In this document: one piece after another, positions 16,200 to 24,390 of the stretch
Numbering within the stretch: position 1 is the first letter of the stretch
Layout: each line of letters begins with the position of its first letter
Assembly (NCBI RefSeq): GCF_001661495.1
Contig: NZ_BDDT01000015.1
Span: forward strand, 40,672 to 104,671
Reading direction: 5' to 3'
Origin: Pseudoalteromonas prydzensis
GTDB lineage: Bacteria; Pseudomonadota; Gammaproteobacteria; Enterobacterales; Alteromonadaceae
DNA: 64,000 nt
Translations under genes and position numbers: made by a program
Notes under the pieces: generated by a model
Told to the model about the DNA's origin: nothing
Databases searched by the model: none
The model's input: only the letters and a program-made list of their open reading frames with translations

Positions 16200-17375
16200 T
16201 TATTTTATTTCTACACGTTGCGAGCGCATCACGATTTCGTCGTTCAGCTCAATACCAATACCTGGCTCTTCCGATACTTCAAAGAAGCCATTTTTAGGTT
16301 GTGGATCTTGCAGGCATAACTCACGGTTCCACTTTTTAATCGCATAAGTATGATGCTCATGAATTAAGAAGTTTGGAATAGCCGTTTCTAAGTGCAATGA
16401 CGCTGCAGTGGCTACGGGACCGCCACACACATGAGCCTGAATACGTACGTCAAAGATGTCAGCATAATCACAGACTTTTTTGGTTTCAGTAAAACCACCA
16501 CATAAACCAATATCAGGTTGTAGTACATTAATACTTTGATCTTCTAAATAAGGGCGTACGCCCCAACGGTTGTATAAACGCTCGCCACCAGCAATCGGCA
16601 CGGATACTTTGTCAGCTACTTTGGCATGCAGTGAATGATTTAAATAGTTCACTGGCTCTTCATAGAACATACAATCGAACTCTTTGGCGATTTCACCAAT
16701 TTGAATTGCGGATGTCACACCCGGTAAGCTGTGACATTCGAAAATAATGTCAACTTCATCACCTACCGCTTCACGAATTGCTTGCATGCGGGCACGGTAT
16801 AATTTCATTTCAGCTCGTGAAATGATATTAGTACGGTCGTAATAAGTATTGCCGTCTTTATCGTATTGGATCGGATCAACTTTAACCGCATCGTAACCTT
16901 CCGCCACCGCTTTTAATGCCGCTTCTGCGTATTCTTGTGGATGCACAAGTGCTTTGAACTCAGTGTCCCAATCAAACTGTAATTGTGAGGCATAAGTACG
17001 CAGCTTGTCGTTAACCTTGCCACCAAGCAGCTGATACACAGGTAAACCCAATGCTTTACCTTTAATATCCCACAGAGCCGTATCTATCGCACTCATCGCG
17101 GCATAAACTACAGGCCCGCCACCTAATCCCCAGAAGCTTTCACGTAGCATACGCGACCATAACTTTTCTGTTTGGAATGGGTCGTGACCAATTAAAAAAG
17201 CATCAGCCATTTCTTTGATCATGGCTGCGGCTGCACTGTGGCCTAAGTCATACGCAAGGCCAGCTTCGCCAACGCCGCTAATACCTTCGTCAGTATGAAT
17301 ACGAACAAAGACAGGTGTCCAAGCTGGTCTGTCTGGACAATGGATATCAAACACTTCAACGCGATTAACTTTCAT
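16200..17375 (-). CDS. Enolase-superfamily (mandelate racemase subgroup) sugar-acid dehydratase, galactonate-dehydratase-like
   Basis: 391 aa. The N-terminal capping domain (VRIHTDEGISGVGEAGL, AMSAIDTALWDIKGKALGLP) is followed by the barrel. Acidic metal ligands are on successive strands: IIFECH, FYEEPVNY and IAGGERLYNRW. LQPDIGLCGGFTE and a His in RIQAHVCGGP supply the general acid/base. YDAVKVDP is at strand 2. The arrangement fits D-galactonate dehydratase-like members that turn an aldonate into a 2-keto-3-deoxy acid. It lies 26 bp downstream of the class II aldolase gene on the same strand. AAGGA precedes the ATG. Substrate unknown. Confidence 0.85.
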   Translation of the reverse strand: MKVNRVEVFDIHCPDRPAWTPVFVRIHTDEGISGVGEAGLAYDLGHSAAAAMIKEMADAFLIGHDPFQTEKLWSRMLRESFWGLGGGPVVYAAMSAIDTALWDIKGKALGLPVYQLLGGKVNDKLRTYASQLQFDWDTEFKALVHPQEYAEAALKAVAEGYDAVKVDPIQYDKDGNTYYDRTNIISRAEMKLYRARMQAIREAVGDEVDIIFECHSLPGVTSAIQIGEIAKEFDCMFYEEPVNYLNHSLHAKVADKVSVPIAGGERLYNRWGVRPYLEDQSINVLQPDIGLCGGFTETKKVCDYADIFDVRIQAHVCGGPVATAASLHLETAIPNFLIHEHHTYAIKKWNRELCLQDPQPKNGFFEVSEEPGIGIELNDEIVMRSQRVEIK

Positions 17376-17401
17376 AAAATTCCTTATTAACCAGAGCTTG
17401 G

Positions 17402-18169
17402 TTATTTTGCAAAATTAGGATCAAGTCGATAAGCTTTACGCAGCATTGCAGGCCATGCTAATTGCCCGCCAGTACTGCCGCTGTGTACTACATTCGCTTG
17501 GTTATAAATATTATCTATTATAGCTTGTGGAACCGGTGTAACCGCTTGGCCACTGGCTTGCAGGGCGAGCTGAATCTCACAAGCTCGCTGCAAATCATAA
17601 AAACGCATAAACGCATCGCCAACCGTTGGCCCAACAGTTAAGCCGCCATGATTAACCAACAGCATATGATTGGTATTAGCTAAGTCATCTTGCAGGCGTT
17701 TTTTCTCATCATTATTTACCGCCAGCCCTTCATAGCCATGATAAGACAACGAGGGTAGCGAGAACATTGAATATTGGCTTAAAGGCAGTAAACCATTTTG
17801 CTGTGTGGCAACAGCGATGGTTTCTTTAGTATGTAAATGGATAACACAATGGGCATCTTCACGCACTTCATGGATCGCGCTATGAATAGTGAATCCAGCG
17901 GGATTAATCGCAAAAGGGGTATCATCTAAAATATTGCCGTCTAAATCCACTTTCACTAAATTAGAAGCGGTAACTTCATCAAAGGTTAGACCAAACGCAT
18001 TTACTAAATAATGATCAGTTCCCGGTAGGCGGGCCGATAAATGGGTATATATCAAATCACCCCAACGAAAATGCTCAACCAACCGATAACAGGCGGCTAA
18101 ATCAACGCGTAACTGCCATTCTTGGGCTGATACTTTATTTTTTAAATCAAGCTGCGGTAATTCAAACAT
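17402..18169 (-). CDS. Class II aldolase/adducin-family protein
   Basis: 255 aa. The zinc-binding HLHT motif (CVIHLHTKETIAVA) and the later LLVNHGGLTVG are the family signature. It opens LRVDLAACYRLVEHFRW with DLIYTHLSARLPG. Members include L-fuculose-phosphate and ribulose-phosphate enzymes and many uncharacterised proteins. It is the first gene of a two-gene unit with the dehydratase, suggesting it could cleave or epimerise a sugar-acid product. No kinase gene is nearby, so a phosphorylated substrate is not supported by context. Confidence 0.82.
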   Translation of the reverse strand: MFELPQLDLKNKVSAQEWQLRVDLAACYRLVEHFRWGDLIYTHLSARLPGTDHYLVNAFGLTFDEVTASNLVKVDLDGNILDDTPFAINPAGFTIHSAIHEVREDAHCVIHLHTKETIAVATQQNGLLPLSQYSMFSLPSLSYHGYEGLAVNNDEKKRLQDDLANTNHMLLVNHGGLTVGPTVGDAFMRFYDLQRACEIQLALQASGQAVTPVPQAIIDNIYNQANVVHSGSTGGQLAWPAMLRKAYRLDPNFAK

Positions 18170-18251
18170 TGCAATGCCTTATACAAGCGTGCCGTTAACA
18201 CGAAATAGATGGATAGAAGTCTAAAGTAGTGTGCGAGGATGATCAATCTTT

Positions 18252-18284
18252 AAAATAAAACAGCCACACCAAATGGTGTGGCTG
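18252..18284 (-). terminator. Terminator after the cytochrome c gene
   Basis: Stem CAGCCACACC (18261-18270) with GGTGTGGCTG (18275-18284), loop AAAT. On the minus strand the hairpin is followed by TTTTATTTTA (complement of 18251-18260). It serves the cytochrome gene ending at 18324. Confidence 0.88.
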
Positions 18285-18323
18285 TTCACTGCGAGCTAAG
18301 TAGGTAACCCGCGTTAGAAAAAG

Positions 18324-18647
18324 TTATTTTACGTTTGCTAAGTAGTCAGCAATTGCAGTCATTTCTTCTTCTGTTACATTTGCAACCATCGCTTTCATCG
18401 CTGCCGACATACCGTTACTGCGCGCGCCCGACTTAATATCTTTCATTTGCGCAACTAAATATTCTTTATTTTGACCATTTAGTTTCGGGTACATTGCCAT
18501 AATAGGTGCTTTACCTTCAGGGCCATGACAAGTTTGGCACAGTTTTGCAGTGTAAAGCGCTGCACCATCTGCTGCCATACTATTAAATGACACACTCGCA
18601 GCCATTGTGAGACTTGCGCCTAAGAGTAATTTTGTTATCTTGCTCAT
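18324..18647 (-). CDS. Class I cytochrome c (c553/c5-like), periplasmic
   Basis: 107 aa. A signal peptide ends at about SMAA (residue 26). The single haem motif C37QTCH41 follows; the Met ligand is probably one of those in SNGMSAAMKAM. Mature size is about 81 residues. KLCQTCHGPEGKAPIMAMYPKLNGQ (described here by position, 36-60) resembles small cytochromes c553 that shuttle electrons in the periplasm. It has its own terminator and appears monocistronic. Confidence 0.9.
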   Translation of the reverse strand: MSKITKLLLGASLTMAASVSFNSMAADGAALYTAKLCQTCHGPEGKAPIMAMYPKLNGQNKEYLVAQMKDIKSGARSNGMSAAMKAMVANVTEEEMTAIADYLANVK

Positions 18648-18789
18648 TGTATTCTCTCTTCTTTTTGACGGTTTATAAAAATTATTGCTCTAATTGTAGA
18701 CCATAATGACAGATCTTTGCACATAACTAATGTACGTAATTTATACACCGGGTAGATCAGCAAACACACTGCTCAAATTAGCTATTAGG

Positions 18790-19329
18790 CTACCAAACTA
18801 AATCATCTGGTACTTCAAAATCTGCATAGGGGTCATCTTCATCTTTGCCTTTATCTTCAGGTTCAACATGAAACACTATGTACTTTTCATCAACTTCTGC
18901 CACTTTACGCGCAGGCTCATCTTCGAGTACAAAAAACTGCCCTTCCAGTACACAAATAGCCAGCCGACCACCTGATAATGCCTTTTGGGTTTTCTCGTTC
19001 ACCTCGAGCTCTTTTACCTTATTTTCATAAGTAAAATTAAAAGTACGTTCACCACGTATAGAATCTTGATTATTGTGCTCTAATATTTGCTTAACACGAG
19101 CGACCTGTTCACGCTGTTTTAGCTCAGCTTGGCGTGTTTGGTTTAACTCTTCTGCTTTTTTCTGCTGTTCTAGCTTTGTTTGCTGAATATGCTTTTGCAG
19201 ATCACTGGGGTTACTCGTTGCCCCTTTCTTTGGCTTCTTTTGCTGCTTACGTTTTTCACTTTTAGCAACTTTAGCTTTATGTGAGGTGGTTAATCCTGCT
19301 TTGAGCAATTGGTCTTGTAATGAACCCAT
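18790..19329 (-). CDS. DUF2058-family (YaiL-like) protein
   Basis: 179 aa. The N-terminus MGSLQDQLLKAGLTTSHKAK and the following Lys/Gln-rich stretch (KRKQQKKPKKG), a charged helix up to about residue 95, and the C-terminal RTFNFTYENKVKELEVN ... GGRLAICVLEGQFFVLE match YaiL/DUF2058. YaiL was annotated long ago as nucleoprotein-associated; its role is not proven. The basic N-terminus fits nucleic-acid binding. The acidic end (DEDDPYADFEVPDD) is notable. No linked genes in the same direction. Confidence 0.85.
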   Translation of the reverse strand: MGSLQDQLLKAGLTTSHKAKVAKSEKRKQQKKPKKGATSNPSDLQKHIQQTKLEQQKKAEELNQTRQAELKQREQVARVKQILEHNNQDSIRGERTFNFTYENKVKELEVNEKTQKALSGGRLAICVLEGQFFVLEDEPARKVAEVDEKYIVFHVEPEDKGKDEDDPYADFEVPDDLVW

Positions 19330-19551
19330 GGCTTTGTTCCATTAAAAACTGATATTAAGATTATTTTAATCTTCAATGCGCATAAATCATAGTGCTGTGG
19401 TCATTAATCTAACAAAGTGTTGTAGGTGATACCGTGATTTAGCGCAAAGAATATATATTTTTACAATAGAAGTAATCACTTAAAGCAATGCCTATGGTTG
19501 AATTTAATATCAATCAGGTTAAGCTGTGATTTTTGTAGTAGGGCCAATACA

Positions 19552-20694
19552 ATGCGTTTGGGTCATTTATTAGTTTGCTCACTGTTTATCTTTTTTGTGC
19601 TTTACGCACCGCAGCCATTATTAAGCTTATTTGCTGAGCAGTTTTCTGTCAGCCCTGCCACCGCAGGAAGTTTGATGACCGCAACTATGATCCCGTTAGC
19701 CGTGGCTCCTTTGGTATACGGTTTATTACTAGCGAAGCGCAACCCACTCAGCATTCTTCGCTACGCCATGTTATTGCTTGCTGTTACCTGCATCACTTTT
19801 GCTTATGCCCCCAGTTTTGAGTTATTGCTGTTACTACGGTTTTTACAAGGTTTAACCTTACCCGCCGCACTAACTGCGATGACCACTTACATTGGCAGTA
19901 CTTATCAAGCGGATCAATTACAAAAAAATATGACCCTCTACATAGGTAGCACTATAGCTGGGGGTTACTTTGGCCGAGTGCTCGCTGCAGCCTTTGCCGA
20001 CTTTTGGACATGGCAAAGCTTTTATTTTGTTATTGCCGCAGGGTTAACCTGCGCAGCTTTATGTATACCACGCCACCAAATGGCTATTGTAAGCAATGCC
20101 CTTTCACCACTAAATTATTTAAAGCAATTAGCCAATGCTGCGGTGTTAAAAATATATGGTGCTGTGTTTTGCATGTTTTTTTGCTTTGCTGCGTTATTAA
20201 ATTATTTGCCATTTATTTTGCGCGATACCTTTTTAATTACCAACACGCGCGATATCGGCTTAGTCTATAGCGGTTACTTGATTGGTGCGCTGGCCTCAAT
20301 CGCAACGCCTTGGCTATTAAGAAAAAGTATTTCGCCATGGCATTTACTGTCAGCAATATTTATTTTTTATAGCGCAACACTGGTATTTTTGATGAGTTCG
20401 CAACTGATGATTTTTCTATTGGCATTCACAGGCTTTTGTGGGGCGATGTTTATCATTCATTCAACAGCGGCGCCGTTTGTTAATAAAATCAGTATTGCCC
20501 CGGCCAGTGTTACCAATGGTGCTTACGTATCATTTTATTACAGTGGCGGCGCGTTAGGCTCATTTATACCTGGCTTGGTATATCAACAATGGGGCCATAC
20601 CGCATTTATGGCCTCATTGTTACTGGTGTGTTTATGTGGCTTAGTTCTAGTTACTGCGGGTTATTTAGCGGGTAAAAAAACCACTTTAGGCTGA
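19552..20694 (+). CDS. Major facilitator superfamily transporter (drug/sugar efflux type)
   Basis: 380 aa from the ATG at 19552 (AGGG nine bases before); a longer TTG reading from 19498 adds 18 polar residues and is less likely. About 12 membrane segments are visible. MFS signatures are FAEQFSVSPATAGSLMTATM and the loop LRFLQGLTLPAALTAM. The pattern is like YnfM/arabinose-efflux permeases of the DHA1 group. Substrate unknown. The last 34 bp overlap, tail to tail, with the ProXp-ala-like gene on the other strand. Confidence 0.85.
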   Translation: MRLGHLLVCSLFIFFVLYAPQPLLSLFAEQFSVSPATAGSLMTATMIPLAVAPLVYGLLLAKRNPLSILRYAMLLLAVTCITFAYAPSFELLLLLRFLQGLTLPAALTAMTTYIGSTYQADQLQKNMTLYIGSTIAGGYFGRVLAAAFADFWTWQSFYFVIAAGLTCAALCIPRHQMAIVSNALSPLNYLKQLANAAVLKIYGAVFCMFFCFAALLNYLPFILRDTFLITNTRDIGLVYSGYLIGALASIATPWLLRKSISPWHLLSAIFIFYSATLVFLMSSQLMIFLLAFTGFCGAMFIIHSTAAPFVNKISIAPASVTNGAYVSFYYSGGALGSFIPGLVYQQWGHTAFMASLLLVCLCGLVLVTAGYLAGKKTTLG

Positions 20695-21161
20695 TGCCCT
20701 GTCGCAATAAAAAAGCGCTCTAAATCGGCTTTTTGCAGTAACCAGGTTTGGGTATTTTCGAACGGGTGACAATGAAATAGATCCCCAAACCATATATCTT
20801 GGTCTAACCATAAGGTGACATTATTTTGTTTGTCGTTCATTAACGCTAACATCGAAACACAGCCAGGGGCGACTTTTAAAAATCGTGCTAAACGTTCATC
20901 TGAGGCAAACCCTAATCGTGATAACCCTTGGTATTTTGCCAACGCTTTTAAATCGAGCTGCTTGTCATGAGCGGTGATCACTAAAAAGTGGTTTTTTCCT
21001 TCGTTATCGCGCAAGAATAAATTTTTTAGCCGCGTTCCTGGGCGCTCAATCATTAACTCATCAGCAGTAAGGCTGCCATGCAGTGCTGGATGTTCAATTA
21101 CATCATAGCTAATCTGTAAATGCGCTAACAACGCTGCTAACTTGGTTTTATCCGCTAACAT
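20661..21161 (-). CDS. Prolyl-tRNA deacylase ProXp-ala-like (YbaK/ProX family)
   Basis: 166 aa. Motifs are VIEHPALHGSLTADEL, then GTRLKNLFLRDNEGK with the substrate-contacting lysine, HFLVITAHDKQLDLKAL, and GCVSMLALMNDKQNNVTLWLD (at about residues 105-125). This is the free-standing editing family that hydrolyses Ala-tRNA(Pro). The gene starts right after the stop of the small lipoprotein gene on the same strand, so the two are probably co-transcribed. Its end overlaps the MFS gene by 34 bp. Confidence 0.88.
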   Translation of the reverse strand: MLADKTKLAALLAHLQISYDVIEHPALHGSLTADELMIERPGTRLKNLFLRDNEGKNHFLVITAHDKQLDLKALAKYQGLSRLGFASDERLARFLKVAPGCVSMLALMNDKQNNVTLWLDQDIWFGDLFHCHPFENTQTWLLQKADLERFFIATGHQPKVVFLPAK

Positions 21162-21548
21162 TTATAAGCAATGCCCCCTTAATTGCACACTTAACTCTCG
21201 CCAAACCACGTCGTTTATTTCGTACTTGTCATTACAGTATTGCGTTGCTTTTAACTCTTGTTGTAATAACTCTACGGCTTGGTCTTCTAACTCTAGTTTT
21301 AAGCTGTTTGATTCTTCAAAGTACTCTTGCTCAGCAAAGTTTTTAAACTCGCTGCGCGTCAGTGGTCGATCTAAGTTTAAACTTTTTCGACTATTCGCTT
21401 TAACCGACACCACATAGGCAAAAATTTTATTACCTTGCTCATCCAACTTAGTATGTAGTTGCTTGTTATTAATTTCAAAAGGCGGCTCATCATTTTGACT
21501 TGCGCACCCACAAAGCAAAACGAACAGGATCCATGCGTATTTTTTCAT
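21162..21548 (-). CDS. Small hypothetical lipoprotein
   Basis: 128 aa, not recognised. A signal peptide with lipobox LLCGC (lipidated Cys about residue 15; two cysteines are close, so C13 is less likely) is followed by a charged region. Several acidic helical stretches occur (EYFEESNSLKLELEDQAVELL), and the end carries WRELSVQLRGHCL. The ORF abuts the deacylase gene with no gap. Role unknown. Confidence 0.72.
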   Translation of the reverse strand: MKKYAWILFVLLCGCASQNDEPPFEINNKQLHTKLDEQGNKIFAYVVSVKANSRKSLNLDRPLTRSEFKNFAEQEYFEESNSLKLELEDQAVELLQQELKATQYCNDKYEINDVVWRELSVQLRGHCL

Positions 21549-21635
21549 TTTTAAAGTCTTTTTACTATCCAGTGACTGCTAGTCTATCAAAAATAGCTTA
21601 CTTGCGTAAAAATTCGTAAAATATATAAAAAATGC

Positions 21636-21664
21636 TTGACCAAATTTAGAAATCTCATTAAAGT
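21636..21664 (+). promoter_or_regulatory. Probable sigma-70 promoter of tRNA-Ala
   Basis: TTGACC (21636-21641), a 17-bp spacer, and TAAAGT (21659-21664). The following TCGTCCCGC is GC-rich, as in stringently controlled stable-RNA promoters. Transcription would start about 50 nt before the mature tRNA. Confidence 0.6.
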
Positions 21665-21694
21665 TCGTCCCGCTTGAAAGGGAAACTCAAGTGG

Positions 21695-21711
21695 GTTACG
21701 AAATTCGTAAC
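21695..21711. other. Palindrome in the tRNA-Ala leader
   Basis: GTTACGAA, one A, then TTCGTAAC: 8-bp perfect arms, ending 11 bp before the 5' end of the tRNA. It could be a processing hairpin in the precursor. AATTCGTAA recurs in the upstream region at 21611-21619. Confidence 0.5.
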
Positions 21712-21722
21712 TTTAGGAATGT

Positions 21723-21798
21723 GGGGCTATAGCTCAGCTGGGAGAGCGCCTGCCTTGCACGCAGGAGGTCAGCAGTTCGATCCTGCTTAGCTCCACCA
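21723..21798 (+). tRNA. tRNA-Ala (anticodon TGC)
   Basis: 76 nt including CCA. The acceptor stem GGGGCTA pairs with TAGCTCC and contains the G3:U70 pair that identifies alanine tRNA. The D arm is GCTC/GAGC, the anticodon stem CCTGC/GCAGG with loop CTTGCAC (TGC at 21756-21758), and the T arm AGCAG/CTGCT with TTCGATC. The CCA is encoded. It stands alone, not inside an rRNA operon. Confidence 0.97.
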
Positions 21799-21910
21799 CT
21801 TTCCTATTCTTCTTTTTTATCTCTATGGCTTAGTCGCCACACTCTCATTTTAAAATCTATTTTTATTTAAATCACATACGATTTTTTGCTGTTCCATTTT
21901 TGTTTACGAT

Positions 21911-21936
21911 CAAAAATGCCGAGCAGAGCTCGGCAT
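21911..21936 (-). terminator. Terminator after proA
   Basis: ATGCCGAGC (21916-21924), loop AGA, GCTCGGCAT (21928-21936). On the minus strand the hairpin is followed by TTTTTG. It lies 24 bp past the proA stop. Confidence 0.9.
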
Positions 21937-21959
21937 TAATATTAGTGCGGTATCCTGTA

Positions 21960-23207
21960 TTATTCGCGCACTTGGCCTTCGCCATTCACTAAGTATTTTT
22001 CCGTCGTAAGTGACTCAAGGCCCATTGGTCCGTATGCATGTAATTTTGATGTTGCAATACCAATCTCTGCACCTAAGCCTAACTGAGAGCCATCAGAGAA
22101 GCGTGATGATGCATTTACCATCACTACTGAGGCATCAACGCTACGTTGGAACAACTGCGCCGCAGCGTCATTTTTAGTACAAATAACTTCGGTATGGTTT
22201 GAACCAAATTGTGCAATATGATCAATGGCACCAGCAAAATCAGGCACTACACGAATGGCAATTTCTAGATCAAGGTATTCTTCACCAAACTGATCAGCCT
22301 CTAAAACGGTGGCGTTATCAAAATACTTAGCCGCTTGGCTATCGGCGTTAATTTTTACACCTTCTTGGCGCAATACTACCGCGCACAAGTTTAAAAACTC
22401 ATCAGCAACATCTTGGTGCACCACTAAACCTTCTAACGCATTACATACGCCAGTACGTTGAGTTTTACCATTGAGTAACAAGTTAATTGCTACTTCTAAA
22501 TCAGCGTCTTTATCCACATATAAATGGCATACACCCTTAAAGTGTTGGATCACAGGAATAGTACTGTTATCCGTTACAAAGTTAATTAAACCTTCGCCAC
22601 CACGTGGAATGATTAAATCAATGCTGTCGCGTTGCTGCATTAACTCCATCAACAATGCACGGTCAGGATCTGGGATCACTGAAATAAGCGCCGCAGGTAG
22701 ATTATGCTGCTCTAATACTTGGTGCATTACGCTGGCAATTGCTTGTGAACTCTTTAACGCTTCTTTACCACCACGTAAAATAACACCATTACCTGATTTA
22801 AAGCACAAGGCGCCAGCGTCAGCGGTTACATTTGGACGCGCTTCATAGATCATACAAACAACGCCTAGTGGTACACTCATTTTACGAATCTTAATGCCAT
22901 TTGGACGCTCTGTGATATCACGTAATTGACCCACAGGATCATCAAGACTGACGATCACTTCAATGCCCTCTGCCATTGCTTCTATACGCTCATCATTAAG
23001 CGTTAAACGGTCTACCATCGAGGCTGCTAAATTATTATCACGTGCAGCCGCTAAGTCACTTTCGTTTTCTTTAATAATAAATGCTTTTTGCTGGCGTAAT
23101 GCCGCCGCCATATCCAGTAGCACCTGATTTTTGGTCTCGGTATCGAGTAAGGCTAACTGGTGTGCAGCTTTGGCTGCTTGACGTGAAATATCTGTAATTA
23201 AACTCAT
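21960..23207 (-). CDS. proA: Gamma-glutamyl phosphate reductase
   Basis: 415 aa, normal length. It opens with ITDISRQAAKAAHQLALLD and has the catalytic cysteine region GKTQRTGVCNALEGLVV and GGKEALKSSQAI. It reduces gamma-glutamyl phosphate to glutamate semialdehyde with NADPH, the second step of proline synthesis. The ATG overlaps the proB stop by 4 bp, so the enzymes are translationally coupled and may form a complex. Order proB-proA is conserved in gammaproteobacteria. Confidence 0.97.
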   Translation of the reverse strand: MSLITDISRQAAKAAHQLALLDTETKNQVLLDMAAALRQQKAFIIKENESDLAAARDNNLAASMVDRLTLNDERIEAMAEGIEVIVSLDDPVGQLRDITERPNGIKIRKMSVPLGVVCMIYEARPNVTADAGALCFKSGNGVILRGGKEALKSSQAIASVMHQVLEQHNLPAALISVIPDPDRALLMELMQQRDSIDLIIPRGGEGLINFVTDNSTIPVIQHFKGVCHLYVDKDADLEVAINLLLNGKTQRTGVCNALEGLVVHQDVADEFLNLCAVVLRQEGVKINADSQAAKYFDNATVLEADQFGEEYLDLEIAIRVVPDFAGAIDHIAQFGSNHTEVICTKNDAAAQLFQRSVDASVVMVNASSRFSDGSQLGLGAEIGIATSKLHAYGPMGLESLTTEKYLVNGEGQVRE

Positions 23208-24328
23208 GACTTCTCCAATAATGCGATATCTTTTTCTGAAATAACGGGACCGATCGAATCTTGCATTTTGTCGCTAAATTCGCTTTGTTCGTTATCAGCT
23301 ATAAAATTCAGTAAACAACTACTGTAATTTGCAGTTGCCTTGGCTAATCGAGTGCCGTCGTTACTACGTACCAAGATGGTATCACCAACGGCAAATTCAC
23401 CATGCACGGCAACAATTTCATCGCCACGGATACAACCCGTTTCGCCTTCTAATGATTCATCGTATGAACCCGCTACAACGACTTCACCTTGCTCACTGGC
23501 AGTATGAGTCATCCAATGTATGGCTTCTTGCATTGGCTTTTCATACGGTAAGAAAATAGTGCCGGGGTTTTCACCATCGAGCAGCTTAGTAAACGTCTGC
23601 TCTTTAAAACCATTAATGATATAAGTAGTTATACCATGCGAAGTCGCTTTTTCTGCTGCTTCTATTTTCGTTTTCATACCACCGGTGCCAACTGCACTGG
23701 TAGCACATCCTGCCATAGCATAGATTGAATCATCAATTGATTTAATTTCAGGCAGTAACACGGCATCATCATGTAGATTAGGGTTTTTATCATAAAGCCC
23801 ATCTACGTCTGAAAAAATCATTAATGCATCAGCATCTGCAGCCGCGGCCACCATGGCTGATAAATTATCGTTATCACCTACTTTTAAATCATCCGTGGTC
23901 ACCGTATCATTTTCGTTCATGATAGGCAGTACACCATGGTCAAGTAAGGTAAACACGGTTTCTCGAATACTTTCGTAACGCTCACGGTCACGTAAATCAC
24001 CATGAGTTAATAAAATTTGTGCCGATGGGAAATCAAAAAAGCGGTCCCACATTGCCATCATCTCTGTTTGGCCTGCAGCTGCCATGGCTTTTTTCATTAC
24101 CACAGTGCGTTCTTGTGCCGTTGGAAATAAATGCGCGCCAGCAGCAACTGAGCCTGACGAAACTAAAATCACTTCAATTCCTTGACTACGACAACGAACA
24201 ATAAACTGAGCGATGGTTAATAAATAGCGTGAACGGCAGCCATCTTGATCAGGTGCAATCAATGCGCTACCTACTTTTAATACGATACGTCGCCAATTTA
24301 ACTTTTGCATAAGTGTTCTACTTTCCAT
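23204..24328 (-). CDS. proB: Glutamate 5-kinase
   Basis: 374 aa with the amino-acid kinase domain (RIVLKVGSALI, VSSGSVAAGAHL, MNENDTVTTDDLKVGDND, GTGGMKTKIEAAEKA) and a C-terminal PUA domain (GDEIVAVHGEFAVGDTI). It phosphorylates glutamate in proline synthesis and is normally inhibited by proline. ATG at 24310 has a GGAAAG ten bases before, so translation may begin there instead of 24328, removing six residues. A palindrome lies 11 bp upstream of the start. Confidence 0.95.
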   Translation of the reverse strand: MESRTLMQKLNWRRIVLKVGSALIAPDQDGCRSRYLLTIAQFIVRCRSQGIEVILVSSGSVAAGAHLFPTAQERTVVMKKAMAAAGQTEMMAMWDRFFDFPSAQILLTHGDLRDRERYESIRETVFTLLDHGVLPIMNENDTVTTDDLKVGDNDNLSAMVAAAADADALMIFSDVDGLYDKNPNLHDDAVLLPEIKSIDDSIYAMAGCATSAVGTGGMKTKIEAAEKATSHGITTYIINGFKEQTFTKLLDGENPGTIFLPYEKPMQEAIHWMTHTASEQGEVVVAGSYDESLEGETGCIRGDEIVAVHGEFAVGDTILVRSNDGTRLAKATANYSSCLLNFIADNEQSEFSDKMQDSIGPVISEKDIALLEKS

Positions 24329-24339
24329 TTTAACTGTGT

Positions 24340-24358
24340 CTTATCCTAGTAGGATAAG
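24340..24358. promoter_or_regulatory. Palindromic operator-like sites in the proB leader
   Basis: CTTATCCTA, one G, TAGGATAAG: 9-bp perfect arms, 11 bp upstream of the proB start. Next to it ACCTAG (24372-24377) pairs with CTAGGT (24385-24390) over a 7-nt loop. They could be repressor sites or leader hairpins. No regulator is identified. Confidence 0.45.
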
Positions 24359-24390
24359 CATGAAAACATTCACCTAGCATTTCACTAGGT

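Noticed and set aside
18790..19329. DUF2058 protein as a plasmid or phage nucleoprotein
   Set aside because: It fits the chromosomal YaiL family and no mobile gene is near.
21723..21798. tRNA-Ala as an attachment site for an integrated element
   Set aside because: No integrase gene and no repeated 3' end of the tRNA within the window.
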